A DNA stretch of 64,000 nt from Bordetella genomosp. 10. Its GTDB lineage: Bacteria > Pseudomonadota > Gammaproteobacteria > Burkholderiales > Burkholderiaceae_B. Shown piece after piece: positions 17,487-25,475 of the stretch. The DNA is taken from assembly GCF_002261225.1 (NCBI RefSeq), contig NZ_NEVM01000002.1, forward strand, positions 1,054,001-1,118,000. The letters are read 5' to 3'. Each line of letters opens with the position of its first letter. The first letter of the stretch is position 1. Below the pieces are notes generated by a model, which had not been told where the DNA came from, made no database searches, and was given only the letters and a program-made list of their open reading frames with translations. A program made the translations under genes and the position numbers.

Positions 17487-17635
17487 GCGCAAAAAAAAGC
17501 CCCCACGCCGCGCGGCTGACGCCGCTTGCTGCCCCCCGAGGGAGCGTTTTTGCTTTGGGGTGGCCCGGCGGCAAAAAACGCCGGCGGGTAGTGCGCAGGC
17601 GTTGCGGTGGGCTTCGATATCCAAAGCCTCGTGGT
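17487..17635. repeat. GC-rich intergenic element, possibly a dispersed repeat
   Basis: This 149-base filler lies between the two operator copies, with A-runs, C-runs and strong local dyads such as CCGGCGGCAAAAAACGCCGG. From memory it resembles stem-loop repeats scattered between genes in Bordetella and related genomes (GCTGCCCCCCGAGGG core). That similarity was not checked by search. No coding potential is seen. It may insulate the divergent promoters or act as a terminator for read-through. Confidence 0.35.
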
Positions 17636-17656
17636 TTCGGATGAAACCGGTTCCAT
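17636..17656 (+). promoter_or_regulatory. LacI-type operator, copy 2 (lacI side)
   Basis: This perfect 21-base inverted copy of 17466-17486 (core TGAAACCGGTTCCA) lies about 120 bases before the LacI gene. A plausible -10 box, TATTAT at 17667-17672, places the -35 region inside the operator, which fits autorepression. Confidence 0.6.
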
Positions 17657-17775
17657 GGCAAAAGTGTATTATTCCTCCTCGCGATCCGTCAATCTTCGCT
17701 TACTCGTTTTTCGTTTACTCCTTATTACCCGTTCGCGACGCGGCCCGGCCGCGTTCCAGCCATCCAGGGGAATCC

Positions 17776-18855
17776 ATGACCGCCGACGCGCCGGACGAAA
17801 GCGCCGCACGCCGCCGAGGGGCGCGCCCGAAGCTGCTGGCCACCACCAACCGCGACATCGCCCGGCTGGCGCAGGTGTCGGTGGTGACGGTGTCACGCTA
17901 TTTCAATTCGCCCGAACTGGTTTCCGAGGGCGTGCGCGAACGCCTGCGCGAAGTCATCGCCCAGACCGGCTATGTTCCCAGCCAGGTGGCGCGCCGCCTG
18001 GCTTCGTCCAAGAGCGGCGTGGTGGGCGCCGTCATGCAGAACATCGGCAGCCCTACCTTTGCCCGCGTCGTGCAGGGCATCACCGAGGTGGTGGACCGGC
18101 AGGGCCTGCAACTGCTGCTGGCCAGCAGCGATTACCTGCAGCATGCCGAGGCGAGGGCGATACGGACCTTCCTGGGCTGGCATCCCAGCGCGCTGATCCT
18201 GACCCGCGGCGACCACGCGCCCGATATCGAAGCCCTGTTGCGCGGCACGCGGGTGCCCGTGGTCGAAGCCTGGGACCTGGCCGACGACCGGCCATTCCAC
18301 CAGGTCGGCTTCCGCCAGCAGGATGCCGGCGCGCTGGTGGCGCGGCATTTTCTCGAACAGGGCGTGCGGTGCGCGCGCTATGTCTTGCCCGCCAGCATTC
18401 AGGACAGCCGGGCGACGCGCCGCGGCGAGGGCTTCGTCTCGGCCATGCAGGCGGCGGGCGCCGTCGCGGCCTGCGTGCGGGCCGCCGAGGCCGACGATTT
18501 CGCGGCGGGCGAGGCCGCCATCGCCGCCTTCGCGGCCGAAGCGCCGGGTGCCCGGCCGCGCGCCCTGGCTTTCGCCAATGACAACATGGCGATGGCCGCG
18601 TTGCTGCGCGCCCCGGCCTACGGCGTGCAGGTGCCGCGCGATTGCGGCGTGGCGGGCTATGGCGATGCGCTGGTGGCGCCGATGCTGTCGCCCGCGCTGA
18701 CCACCGTGCGCCCCGATCCCTATGCCATCGGCGCCGCGGCCGCGCACGCGGCCCTGCGCCTCATGCAGGGCGGGGCCGAGGCCGGCGCCGCCGCGGTCCG
18801 GCAGGAAGTGCCCTGCGCGCTGGTGGCGCGGGAGAGCAGTGCGATGACGGCGTGA
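17776..18855 (+). CDS. LacI-family transcriptional regulator (GntR-repressor-like)
   Basis: This 359-residue repressor has a basic N-terminal tail, a helix-turn-helix at about 25-45 (TNRDIARLAQVSVVTVSRYF) and a hinge helix at about 67-77 (VPSQVARRLAS). A periplasmic-binding-fold effector domain follows. It most resembles the LacI-type gluconate and sugar-acid repressors. It is divergent from the Bug-aldolase-dehydratase operon, and the enolase-superfamily gene follows it on the same strand. Two copies of a palindromic operator flank the divergent gap, so it probably controls both sides. The ATG at 17776 gives the normal distance to the DNA-binding domain. Confidence 0.93.
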   Translation: MTADAPDESAARRRGARPKLLATTNRDIARLAQVSVVTVSRYFNSPELVSEGVRERLREVIAQTGYVPSQVARRLASSKSGVVGAVMQNIGSPTFARVVQGITEVVDRQGLQLLLASSDYLQHAEARAIRTFLGWHPSALILTRGDHAPDIEALLRGTRVPVVEAWDLADDRPFHQVGFRQQDAGALVARHFLEQGVRCARYVLPASIQDSRATRRGEGFVSAMQAAGAVAACVRAAEADDFAAGEAAIAAFAAEAPGARPRALAFANDNMAMAALLRAPAYGVQVPRDCGVAGYGDALVAPMLSPALTTVRPDPYAIGAAAAHAALRLMQGGAEAGAAAVRQEVPCALVARESSAMTA

Positions 18856-18947
18856 CAGGCGCCAGCGGCACGGCTGCCCGGCCTGCTGACCGGGACCGTG
18901 AAGCCGGCCCCGCCACGCGCCTCGATCAGGAACATCAATCGAAAATC

Positions 18948-20102
18948 ATGGATCCCGACATGGCTCAAGAAAACAGCTTTGAAATCACCCGCCTGGAAAC
19001 CTTCGTCCTGCGCGTGCCGGCGAGTCCGCCGGTGCGCACGTCGTTCGGCGTCATGCACGACCGTCCCGCGCTCCTGGTGCGCGTCACGGGCAAGGAAGGC
19101 GTCCAGGGGTGGGGCGAGGTCTGGTGCAACTTCCCCGCGGTGGGCGCGGAGCACCGCGCGCGCCTGCTCGATACCTGCATCAAGCCGCTGCTGCTGGGGC
19201 AGGCATGGGACAGCCCGGCGGCCTGCTTCGATGCGCTCGGCGCGCGGCTGCGCATCCTGGCGATCCAGTCCGGCGAGCCGGGCCCGCTGGCGCAGGCGGT
19301 GGCCGGCGTGGACACCGCCATCTGGGACATGGTGGCGCGCCGCGCGCGACAGCCGCTGTGGCGCCACCTGGGCGGCCAGCCCACGATCCGCGTCTACACC
19401 TCGGGCATCAATCCCGACCAGCCCGAGCGCATCGCCGAGGCCAAGGCGCGCGAGGGATATACGGCGTTCAAGCTGAAGGTCGGCTTCGGCGACCAGCGCG
19501 ACGAGGACAATGTGCGCATCTTGCGCCAGGCCATGGGCGCCGGCGCGACGCTGATGGTCGACGCGAACCAGGCCTGGACGCCGGCGCAGTCGGCCGACAT
19601 GACGCAACGGCTGGCGGCTTACGACCTGGCCTGGCTGGAGGAGCCCCTGCCGGCCGACACGCCCTGGCCCGTATGGCGCACGCTGGCGGAGCAGTCGTCC
19701 ATTCCCATCGCCGGCGGCGAGAACCTGCGCGGGCCGGAGGCATTCGTCGCCGCCATGGAGGAGGGCGGCATGGCGGTCATCCAGCCCGACCTCGGCAAAT
19801 GGGGCGGTTTCAGCGGCTGCCTGCCGGTGGCGCGCGACGTCCTGGCCCGCGGGCGCACCTTCTGCCCGCACTGGCTGGGCGGCGGCATCGGGCTGACGGC
19901 CTCCCTGCACCTGAAGGCCGCGATCGGCGGCGTGGGCTACGTCGAGGTGGATTCCAATCCCAATATGTTGCGCGATTGGCTGCTGCCGGCCGACTTCGCG
20001 GTCAAGGACGGCACCGTGACCTTGTCCGGCGAAGCGGGCCTGGGCGTCACGCCCGACCTGGAGCGCCTGCGGCCTTACATCGTCGCGGCGCACGGGGGCT
20101 GA
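18948..20102 (+). CDS. Enolase-superfamily protein, mandelate racemase/muconate lactonizing type
   Basis: This 384-residue enzyme has the capping domain (1-140) and the barrel. Active-site residues are all visible: KxK at 175/177 (FKLKVGF), metal ligands Asp205 (VDANQAW), Glu231 (EEPLP) and Glu258 (GGEN), and an Asp281-His308 dyad (IQPDLGKWGG and CPHWLGGG). KxK with a His-Asp dyad is the mandelate-racemase pattern, which includes most acid-sugar dehydratases. With the IlvD-type dehydratase and the aldolase controlled by the adjacent LacI gene, a sugar-acid dehydratase or racemase role is likely. MAQENS at 18960 is an alternative start. Confidence 0.92.
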   Translation: MDPDMAQENSFEITRLETFVLRVPASPPVRTSFGVMHDRPALLVRVTGKEGVQGWGEVWCNFPAVGAEHRARLLDTCIKPLLLGQAWDSPAACFDALGARLRILAIQSGEPGPLAQAVAGVDTAIWDMVARRARQPLWRHLGGQPTIRVYTSGINPDQPERIAEAKAREGYTAFKLKVGFGDQRDEDNVRILRQAMGAGATLMVDANQAWTPAQSADMTQRLAAYDLAWLEEPLPADTPWPVWRTLAEQSSIPIAGGENLRGPEAFVAAMEEGGMAVIQPDLGKWGGFSGCLPVARDVLARGRTFCPHWLGGGIGLTASLHLKAAIGGVGYVEVDSNPNMLRDWLLPADFAVKDGTVTLSGEAGLGVTPDLERLRPYIVAAHGG

Positions 20103-20208
20103 GGCAGCAGCTTCCGACCGCGCGCCGCGCGGCGGCAGGCATGTCGCGGCCTGGAAGGACGAGGGCGCATGCCCGCGCGGGCGGCGCATACGGCAACCCT
20201 GGCGCCGC

Positions 20209-20988
20209 TTACTTGCCCCCGGTGGCGTCGAGGAAGGTCCCGGTGATGAAGGACGCCTCGGCGCCGGCCAACCACAGGATGGCCCGTGCCACTTCCTCGG
20301 GCTGGCCGCCCCTGCCCATGGGGATCGAGTCCTTGACGCGATCCACCCGGCCCGGCTCTCCGCCGCTGGCGTGCATCTCCGTATAGATGTGCCCGGGGCG
20401 CACGCAGTTCACGCGTATCCCTTCGCGCGCGACTTCCTTGGCGAAGCCGGTGGTGAAGGTCTCCAGGGCGCCCTTGGAGGCGGCGTAGTCGACATATTCG
20501 TTGGGACTGCCCAGCCGGGCCGACGCCGACGACACGTTGACGATGGCGCCGCCGCGCCCGCCGTGGCGAAGGGACATCCGCCTGGCCGCCTGTTGCGCGC
20601 AGAGGATGGGGCCGATGGCGTTGACCGCGAAGATGCGCTGCATCCGCTCGAATCCGAGATCCTCCAGCCGTGACTGCCGGCCGATGATCGCGGCGTTGTT
20701 CACCAGCACGTCGATGCGGCCGAACTCGCGGTCGATGGCGGCGAACAGGCGGGCCACCTGTTCCGGCTCCGCGCTGTCGGCCTGCACGGGCAGCGCGCAG
20801 CGGCCGGCGGCCCGCACGTCGGCGGCCACCGCGAGGGCGGCGGATTCGTTCGAGACATAGCTGATCGCCACGTCATAGCCTTGCGCGGCGGCAAGGCGCG
20901 CCGTCGCCGCGCCTACGCCGCGGCTTCCGCCGGTGACCAGGATCAATGGCGCATCGGGCGTGGCATCTGGGACTGCATTCCTGTTCAT
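20209..20988 (-). CDS. Short-chain dehydrogenase/reductase (glucose-1-dehydrogenase-like SDR)
   Basis: This 259-residue classical SDR has the cofactor loop TGGSRGVGAAT near residue 19, the NNAA motif near 96, catalytic Ser in VNVSSASA and YAASK further on. The sequence ends with the usual ITGTFLDATGGK. It should be a cytosolic NAD(P)-dependent oxidoreductase; the substrate is unknown. A good GGAGG lies 10 bases before the ATG at 20988. The frame stays open upstream to 21627, but that part overlaps the EamA gene and has no SDR content. Confidence 0.93.
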   Translation of the reverse strand: MNRNAVPDATPDAPLILVTGGSRGVGAATARLAAAQGYDVAISYVSNESAALAVAADVRAAGRCALPVQADSAEPEQVARLFAAIDREFGRIDVLVNNAAIIGRQSRLEDLGFERMQRIFAVNAIGPILCAQQAARRMSLRHGGRGGAIVNVSSASARLGSPNEYVDYAASKGALETFTTGFAKEVAREGIRVNCVRPGHIYTEMHASGGEPGRVDRVKDSIPMGRGGQPEEVARAILWLAGAEASFITGTFLDATGGK

Positions 20989-21005
20989 CTTGCAACCCTC
21001 CGGGT

Positions 21006-21037
21006 GATAAATGATGAGTAATGGGTGATGGGTGATG
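21006..21037. repeat. Short imperfect tandem repeat upstream of the SDR gene
   Basis: About four units of a 7-8-base repeat related to TGATGGG (GATGAGTAATGGGTGATGGG and following) lie between the SDR and EamA genes, roughly 20-50 bases before the SDR start. Tracts like this can change length by slippage; whether this one does is unknown. Confidence 0.45.
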
Positions 21038-21110
21038 GTGGGAAATGCGTCGGGCCAGGCGCCGGGCGCGGACTTGGCTTCAGGCCGCCAGGCTTGACGG
21101 CGCCGGCCTC

Positions 21111-21974
21111 TCAATCCGTATGCAGCGTTTCCAGGGCGACCACGCCGAGCAGGATGACGGCAGCGGCGGCGGCGCGGCCGTAGCCCTGGCGCTCGCGCAA
21201 GATGAAAGCGGAAATGGCGGCGCCGAAGATGATCGCGGTTTCCCGCAAGGCGGCGACCAGGGCGATGGGCACGCGCGTCATCGCCCACAACACGAGCGAA
21301 TACGCGGCCAGGGTGCACGCGCCGCCCGCCAGCACGAAGCGCCAGCGCGTGCGCAAGTGCCTGGCCGCATCGGCGCGCCGGCGCGCCAGCGTCCACGCCA
21401 GGATAGGCGGCGCCGTCAGGATGAATACCCACATCGTGTAGGACGCAGGATCCCCGGACAACCGCACGCCTGTCCCATCTACCAAGGTGTAGGACGCGAC
21501 GGTCACGGCATTCAGCAAGGCCAGGCGCGTGGTGCGCGCCGTCGCGGCGCGGGTCGTATGTGCGGCCGGCGGATGCGCGGCCAGCAGTCCCAGGATGCCG
21601 GCGCAAATGAGCAGGATGCCGGCCCACTCGCCCGCGTTCAGGCGCTCGCCGATCAGCGGCCCGCTCGCCAGCGCCACCAGCAGCGGCGGCGTGCCCCGCA
21701 TCAGGGGATAGGCGTGGCTCATGTCGCCGCTGCGATAGGCCGCGCCGATCAACAGGAAATAGGCCACGTGGATGGCCGCCGACAGCGCGATGTACGTCCA
21801 GCTTGCGCCGGCCGGCAAGGGCAGGAAGGGGACGGCGAGCAGGCAGAGCGCGGCCGCGCTGGCCGTCACGAACACGATGTCGAGCGGCTTATCCGGGCTG
21901 GATTTGACGACGGCGTTCCAACTGGCGTGCAGCAAGGCGGCCAGGAGGACGAGCAGCAGGACATGGGTGGGCAT
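21111..21974 (-). CDS. EamA/DMT-family membrane transporter
   Basis: This 287-residue protein has about ten hydrophobic segments in two EamA repeats. The first repeat contains HASWNAVVKSSPDKPLD and the second covers about 150-280. Members export metabolites or amino acids, with no substrate assignable here. The ATG at 21974 is preceded by AGGAGAG, but that sequence is the 3' arm of a perfect 10-base-pair hairpin (21977-22001), so translation may be controlled. The gene is divergent from a LysR regulator 91 bases away, which probably regulates it. Confidence 0.88.
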   Translation of the reverse strand: MPTHVLLLVLLAALLHASWNAVVKSSPDKPLDIVFVTASAAALCLLAVPFLPLPAGASWTYIALSAAIHVAYFLLIGAAYRSGDMSHAYPLMRGTPPLLVALASGPLIGERLNAGEWAGILLICAGILGLLAAHPPAAHTTRAATARTTRLALLNAVTVASYTLVDGTGVRLSGDPASYTMWVFILTAPPILAWTLARRRADAARHLRTRWRFVLAGGACTLAAYSLVLWAMTRVPIALVAALRETAIIFGAAISAFILRERQGYGRAAAAAVILLGVVALETLHTD

Positions 21975-21976
21975 CG

Positions 21977-22001
21977 ATCTCTCCTGGCATTCAGGAGAGA
22001 T
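21977..22001 (-). promoter_or_regulatory. Hairpin that buries the EamA ribosome-binding site
   Basis: On the minus strand the leader reads ATCTCTCCTG, AATGC, CAGGAGAGAT and then CG before the start codon. This is a perfect 10-base-pair stem with a 5-base loop. The 3' arm contains the Shine-Dalgarno sequence AGGAGAG and the 5' arm is its exact complement. Such an arrangement could work as an RNA thermometer or translational attenuator. A protein-binding palindrome is the alternative. Confidence 0.5.
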
Positions 22002-22023
22002 TACCTATCTTGTAGGAGGCCGA

Positions 22024-22047
22024 CAAACCAGATAAATTGCCGGTTTG
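22024..22047. promoter_or_regulatory. Candidate LysR binding site
   Basis: CAAACC at 22024-22029 and GGTTTG at 22042-22047 form a perfect interrupted palindrome with a 12-base AT-rich centre. It lies in the divergent gap between the EamA and LysR genes, just before the LysR start at 22066. Spacing and position fit a LysR-type autoregulatory site. Confidence 0.35.
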
Positions 22048-22065
22048 CGTTAGCTTATCTCTTAT

Positions 22066-22974
22066 ATGAAACGGACCTTGCCGCCGCTGAACGCGCTGCG
22101 GGCCTTCGAGGCCGCGGGCCGGCTGGGCAGCATCAAGAAGGCCGCCGAGGAACTGCACGTCACGCATGGCGCGGTCAGCCAGCAGGTCCGCCTGCTCGAA
22201 GCGTGGCTGGGCGCCACGCTGTTCGAGCGGCAGCACCGGCGCGTCGTGCTGACGCCCGCGGCGGCCGCTTACCTGGAAGAGATCGGCCCGCTGTTCGACC
22301 AGGTCTCGCGGGCGACGGCGAAGTACGGCATCGTGAATCCGGTGGCGCGGACGCTGCGGGTGAACGCGCTGGCGACCTTCACCTTGCGCTGGCTCGTGCC
22401 GCGGCTATCCGGATTCCGGGACGCGCATGCGGGCATCGACGTCAAGCTCGAAACCTCGAACGAGCCGCTGGAAAGCCTGGAGGAAAACTGGGACGTCATC
22501 ATTCGTGGCGGACCGGATACCTTCTATGGCTACGCGATGCGGCCTTTCCTCTCCGAGCAGAGGATTCCCGTATGCAGTCCCGCGCGGCTACGGCGCCATC
22601 CGCTCGCGGTTCCCGACGACCTGCGCGCCCATACCTTGCTGCATACCTCCAGCCTGCCGCGGCTCTGGCCGGACTGGCTCGCGAAAGCCGGAGTTCCCCG
22701 CCTCGAACCGGCGGCGACCCTGACCTTCGATCACTTCTATCTGACCTTGCAGGCCGCCGTCGACGGCGCCGGCGTCGCGGTGGGGCCGACGGCGCTGGCC
22801 GCCGCCGACCTGGCCGCGGGGCGCTTGGTCATGCCTTTTTCCGGCCCCTGGCTGCCGTCACGTAGTTATTGCGCCTACGTGCCGGAAGAGAAGGCGCGGG
22901 ATGAACGGGTCATGCTGTTTTGCGCGTGGCTGGAGCGCGAAGGCGCGGCGGGAAGCGGGGAGCGATCCGGCTAG
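22066..22974 (+). CDS. LysR-family transcriptional regulator (GcvA-like)
   Basis: This 302-residue regulator has a winged helix in residues 5-65 (LPPLNALRAFEAAGRLGSIK, then LHVTHGAVSQQVRLLE). A downstream effector domain contains the GcvA-branch segment ENWDVIIRGGPDTFYGYAM. It is divergent from the EamA transporter and probably activates or represses it. It ends six bases before the convergent oxidase gene. The ATG at 22066 gives the family N-terminus. Confidence 0.92.
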   Translation: MKRTLPPLNALRAFEAAGRLGSIKKAAEELHVTHGAVSQQVRLLEAWLGATLFERQHRRVVLTPAAAAYLEEIGPLFDQVSRATAKYGIVNPVARTLRVNALATFTLRWLVPRLSGFRDAHAGIDVKLETSNEPLESLEENWDVIIRGGPDTFYGYAMRPFLSEQRIPVCSPARLRRHPLAVPDDLRAHTLLHTSSLPRLWPDWLAKAGVPRLEPAATLTFDHFYLTLQAAVDGAGVAVGPTALAAADLAAGRLVMPFSGPWLPSRSYCAYVPEEKARDERVMLFCAWLEREGAAGSGERSG

Positions 22975-22979
22975 TCGAG

Positions 22980-24170
22980 TCAGAGGATGCCTTGCTCGGC
23001 ATAGGGCCGGTTCGCTTCGATGCGTTCGTAGCCCATCCGCGTCAGGTCCAGTGTCCGAAACCGGCCGTCGACGATCAGTTCGGCGATCGCCTGCCCCGCG
23101 GCGGGGGCGTGCATCATGCCGTGTCCGGAGAAACCCGCGACGGTATAGAGATTCTTCAGCCGGGAATTCCAGGCGCCGATGACCGGGTTGCCGTCCAGTT
23201 CGTTCACTTCGTAGAGCCCCGACCAGGTGCGGTGGCATCTTGCCGCCTCCAGGGGAGGGAAGCGGTGGGCCACCGCGGGCCAGACGACGCGTTCGAAGTA
23301 ATCGTGGTCGACGTCGAAATTGAAGCCGCGGCGCTCGTCGCCATCGACCAGGCCGCCGGAAAAACCGTTGCCCTCGGAGCGGAAGGCCAGCCGGCTCAGG
23401 TCCTTCACGTAGGGCAGTTTTTCGATGGGATTGCCGGCGGTGAAATAGTGCTCGAAGCGGCGCATCGGTGAAATGGGAAGAGGCATGTCGAACATCCCGG
23501 CGACCCGCCCCGACCAGGCGCCCGCGCAGTTGACGAAGGCCTCCGCGTCGATGCGTCGCCCGCTCTCCAGCTTGACGGCGAGGGCTTGCCCCGTGGAATA
23601 TTCCGCGCCGACGACTTTGTCCTCGATGTACACCGCGCCCAGTTCGACGGCCTTGCGGCGATAGCCCCAGAGCAGGCCGTTCGGATCGCACCAGCCGTCT
23701 TCGGGCGTATGGGCGCCGGCGCCGAGGTCGTCGACGTTGATGGAGGGGAAACGTTCCTTTAGCTCACTGGGTTTCAGGAAGTCCACGCGCCCGCCGTGCG
23801 AACGCTGCCTGTCGACGTTTGCTTCCAATAGCGGAATCTTGTCGGGCGGGACGAGAAAGAGATAGCCTCCTTGCACCCAGTCGACCGGCGCGGCGCGGTC
23901 CGCGGTCGCCATGGTCGATTCGAAGCGCTTGATGGCGTCGAGACTGCGCAGCGACATTTCGATGTTCTCGGGACAGGAGAACTGGATCCGGCAGCCGCCG
24001 GAGGCGCGCAGGGTGGATGCGAATTCATAGGTCGAATCGGGCTCGATCACCGCGACGCGGATGCCCGGGGCCATGTCCAGGATGTTGTAGGCGGTGCTGG
24101 ATCCGACGATCCCGCCGCCGATGATCACCACATCGAATTTCTGCCGTTCCTGCGATAGGCCTTGCGTCAT
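22980..24170 (-). CDS. FAD-dependent oxidoreductase, D-amino-acid/sarcosine oxidase (DAO) family
   Basis: This 396-residue flavoprotein has the dinucleotide-binding fold at the N-terminus (FDVVIIGGGIVGSSTAYN). Further on are the DAO segments GGCRIQFS and AFVNCAGAWSGRVAG, and a C-terminal FAD segment YTVAGFSGHGMMHAPAAGQA. The family oxidises amino acids, N-methylated amino acids or hydroxy acids with oxygen or a quinone as acceptor. It is divergent from a D-2-hydroxyacid dehydrogenase across a 291-base gap, so the two may treat related hydroxy- or amino-acid substrates. The substrate is unknown. Confidence 0.9.
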   Translation of the reverse strand: MTQGLSQERQKFDVVIIGGGIVGSSTAYNILDMAPGIRVAVIEPDSTYEFASTLRASGGCRIQFSCPENIEMSLRSLDAIKRFESTMATADRAAPVDWVQGGYLFLVPPDKIPLLEANVDRQRSHGGRVDFLKPSELKERFPSINVDDLGAGAHTPEDGWCDPNGLLWGYRRKAVELGAVYIEDKVVGAEYSTGQALAVKLESGRRIDAEAFVNCAGAWSGRVAGMFDMPLPISPMRRFEHYFTAGNPIEKLPYVKDLSRLAFRSEGNGFSGGLVDGDERRGFNFDVDHDYFERVVWPAVAHRFPPLEAARCHRTWSGLYEVNELDGNPVIGAWNSRLKNLYTVAGFSGHGMMHAPAAGQAIAELIVDGRFRTLDLTRMGYERIEANRPYAEQGIL

Positions 24171-24331
24171 GACGGGGTCCTTGTGCTACATGTTGAACGA
24201 AAGGTATCCGGGTTTGGGACCCATGTGCATCGGTGGATGCCCGCGGTTTCAGGTAGTCGGCATGACGCCGGCACGGATGCGCCAGTTTCCCTCTTCCATG
24301 AGCCTCGCCTCGGCGTTCCGCCGACATTCTA

Positions 24332-24367
24332 AAAAGCGATGTTTCGAAGGGAAAAATATTCGCTTTT
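24332..24367. promoter_or_regulatory. Inverted repeat in the divergent oxidase/dehydrogenase gap
   Basis: Perfect arms AAAAGCGA (24332-24339) and TCGCTTTT (24360-24367) flank a 20-base AT-rich spacer containing TTCGAA. It lies about 95 bases before the dehydrogenase start and is a plausible regulator site for one or both divergent genes. The binding protein is unknown. Confidence 0.35.
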
Positions 24368-24461
24368 GTTCTCGATCCGGCTTCCGTACAGTGTGAACGC
24401 CGATAGATCAGAGACCGACAAGGCGCGCGCCCGGCATGACGCGCCGGCAGGTGGAGTGAAG

Positions 24462-25475
24462 ATGACGTTCAAGGTAAGCCGACTGGACCTGTGGGTCCAC
24501 CCCGATTTCGATGCGCTGACGCGCGCGTTCGCCGAGCTTTCCATTCTTCCCGCGCGGGGGAATGATGCGGCGACACGCGCGGCGCTGCGCGAATCTCACG
24601 CCTATCTCGTTTCGGCCGCGCGCGACGAGCTGCCGCCCGCGTGGTTCGTTTCGCGCGAGTTGCTGCGCGATTGCCCGGACCTGCTGTGCGTCGCGTCCTC
24701 GGGCGCCGGCTATGACACGGTCGACGTTCCCGCGTGTACGGAGGCCGGCGTCGCCGTCGTCAACCAGGCGGGCATGAACGCGGATTCCGTCGCCGAACAT
24801 ACCTTCGCCTTGCTGCTGGCGGTCCAGCGGCGCATCGTGCTCTCGCACGACAAGCTGCGCACCCGCTCCGGCTTCAGCCGCGAATCGCTGATGGGCCACG
24901 AAATCAAGGGCACGCGAATCGGACTGGTCGGAATCGGCCAGATCGGCCGCCGTGTCGTCGGCATCGCCAACGGCTTCGGCATGGAGGTCTGTGCCTACGA
25001 CCCGCTGTTGGACGAGCGTGCCATCCGCGAGCGCGGCGCCGAACCGGTGAGCCTGGAAACCCTGCTGGCGACCTCGGACGTCGTGTCGCTGCATTGCCCG
25101 TTGAATGCGCAAACGCGAGGCATGATCGGCGCGCGGGAATACGCCGCCATGAAGCCGACGGCCGTCTTCATCACGACGGCGCGCGGCGGCATTCATGACG
25201 AAGACGCGCTGGAGGACGCGCTCGCTTCCGGGCATCTGGCCGGCGCCGGCCTGGACGTATGGCGGCAGGAGCCGCCGCCCAACGATGCGCCGCTGCTGCA
25301 ACGCGAGAACGTGGTGGCCTCGTTTCATACGGGCGGCGTTACGTACGAAGCCCGCCGCAATGTCGCGCGCGGCGCGGCGGGGCAGTTCCGGACGATGCTC
25401 GGCGGCGAACGTCCGGTTCGCCTGGTCAATCCCGAGGTATGGCCGCGATTCCTGGAGCGGCTGGCCAAATACTAG
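24462..25475 (+). CDS. D-2-hydroxyacid dehydrogenase (NAD-dependent)
   Basis: This 337-residue enzyme of the D-isomer-specific 2-hydroxyacid dehydrogenase family has the nucleotide loop GLVGIGQIGRRV near residue 155. The catalytic triad is visible as Arg in TTARGGIHDE, Glu in VWRQEPPP and His in ASFHTGGVT. It interconverts 2-keto acids and D-2-hydroxy acids such as glyoxylate/glycolate or hydroxypyruvate/glycerate. The frame is open from 24339, but the ATG at 24462 with GTGGAG upstream gives the normal N-terminus. Its stop codon overlaps the stop of the convergent SMP30 gene. Confidence 0.93.
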   Translation: MTFKVSRLDLWVHPDFDALTRAFAELSILPARGNDAATRAALRESHAYLVSAARDELPPAWFVSRELLRDCPDLLCVASSGAGYDTVDVPACTEAGVAVVNQAGMNADSVAEHTFALLLAVQRRIVLSHDKLRTRSGFSRESLMGHEIKGTRIGLVGIGQIGRRVVGIANGFGMEVCAYDPLLDERAIRERGAEPVSLETLLATSDVVSLHCPLNAQTRGMIGAREYAAMKPTAVFITTARGGIHDEDALEDALASGHLAGAGLDVWRQEPPPNDAPLLQRENVVASFHTGGVTYEARRNVARGAAGQFRTMLGGERPVRLVNPEVWPRFLERLAKY

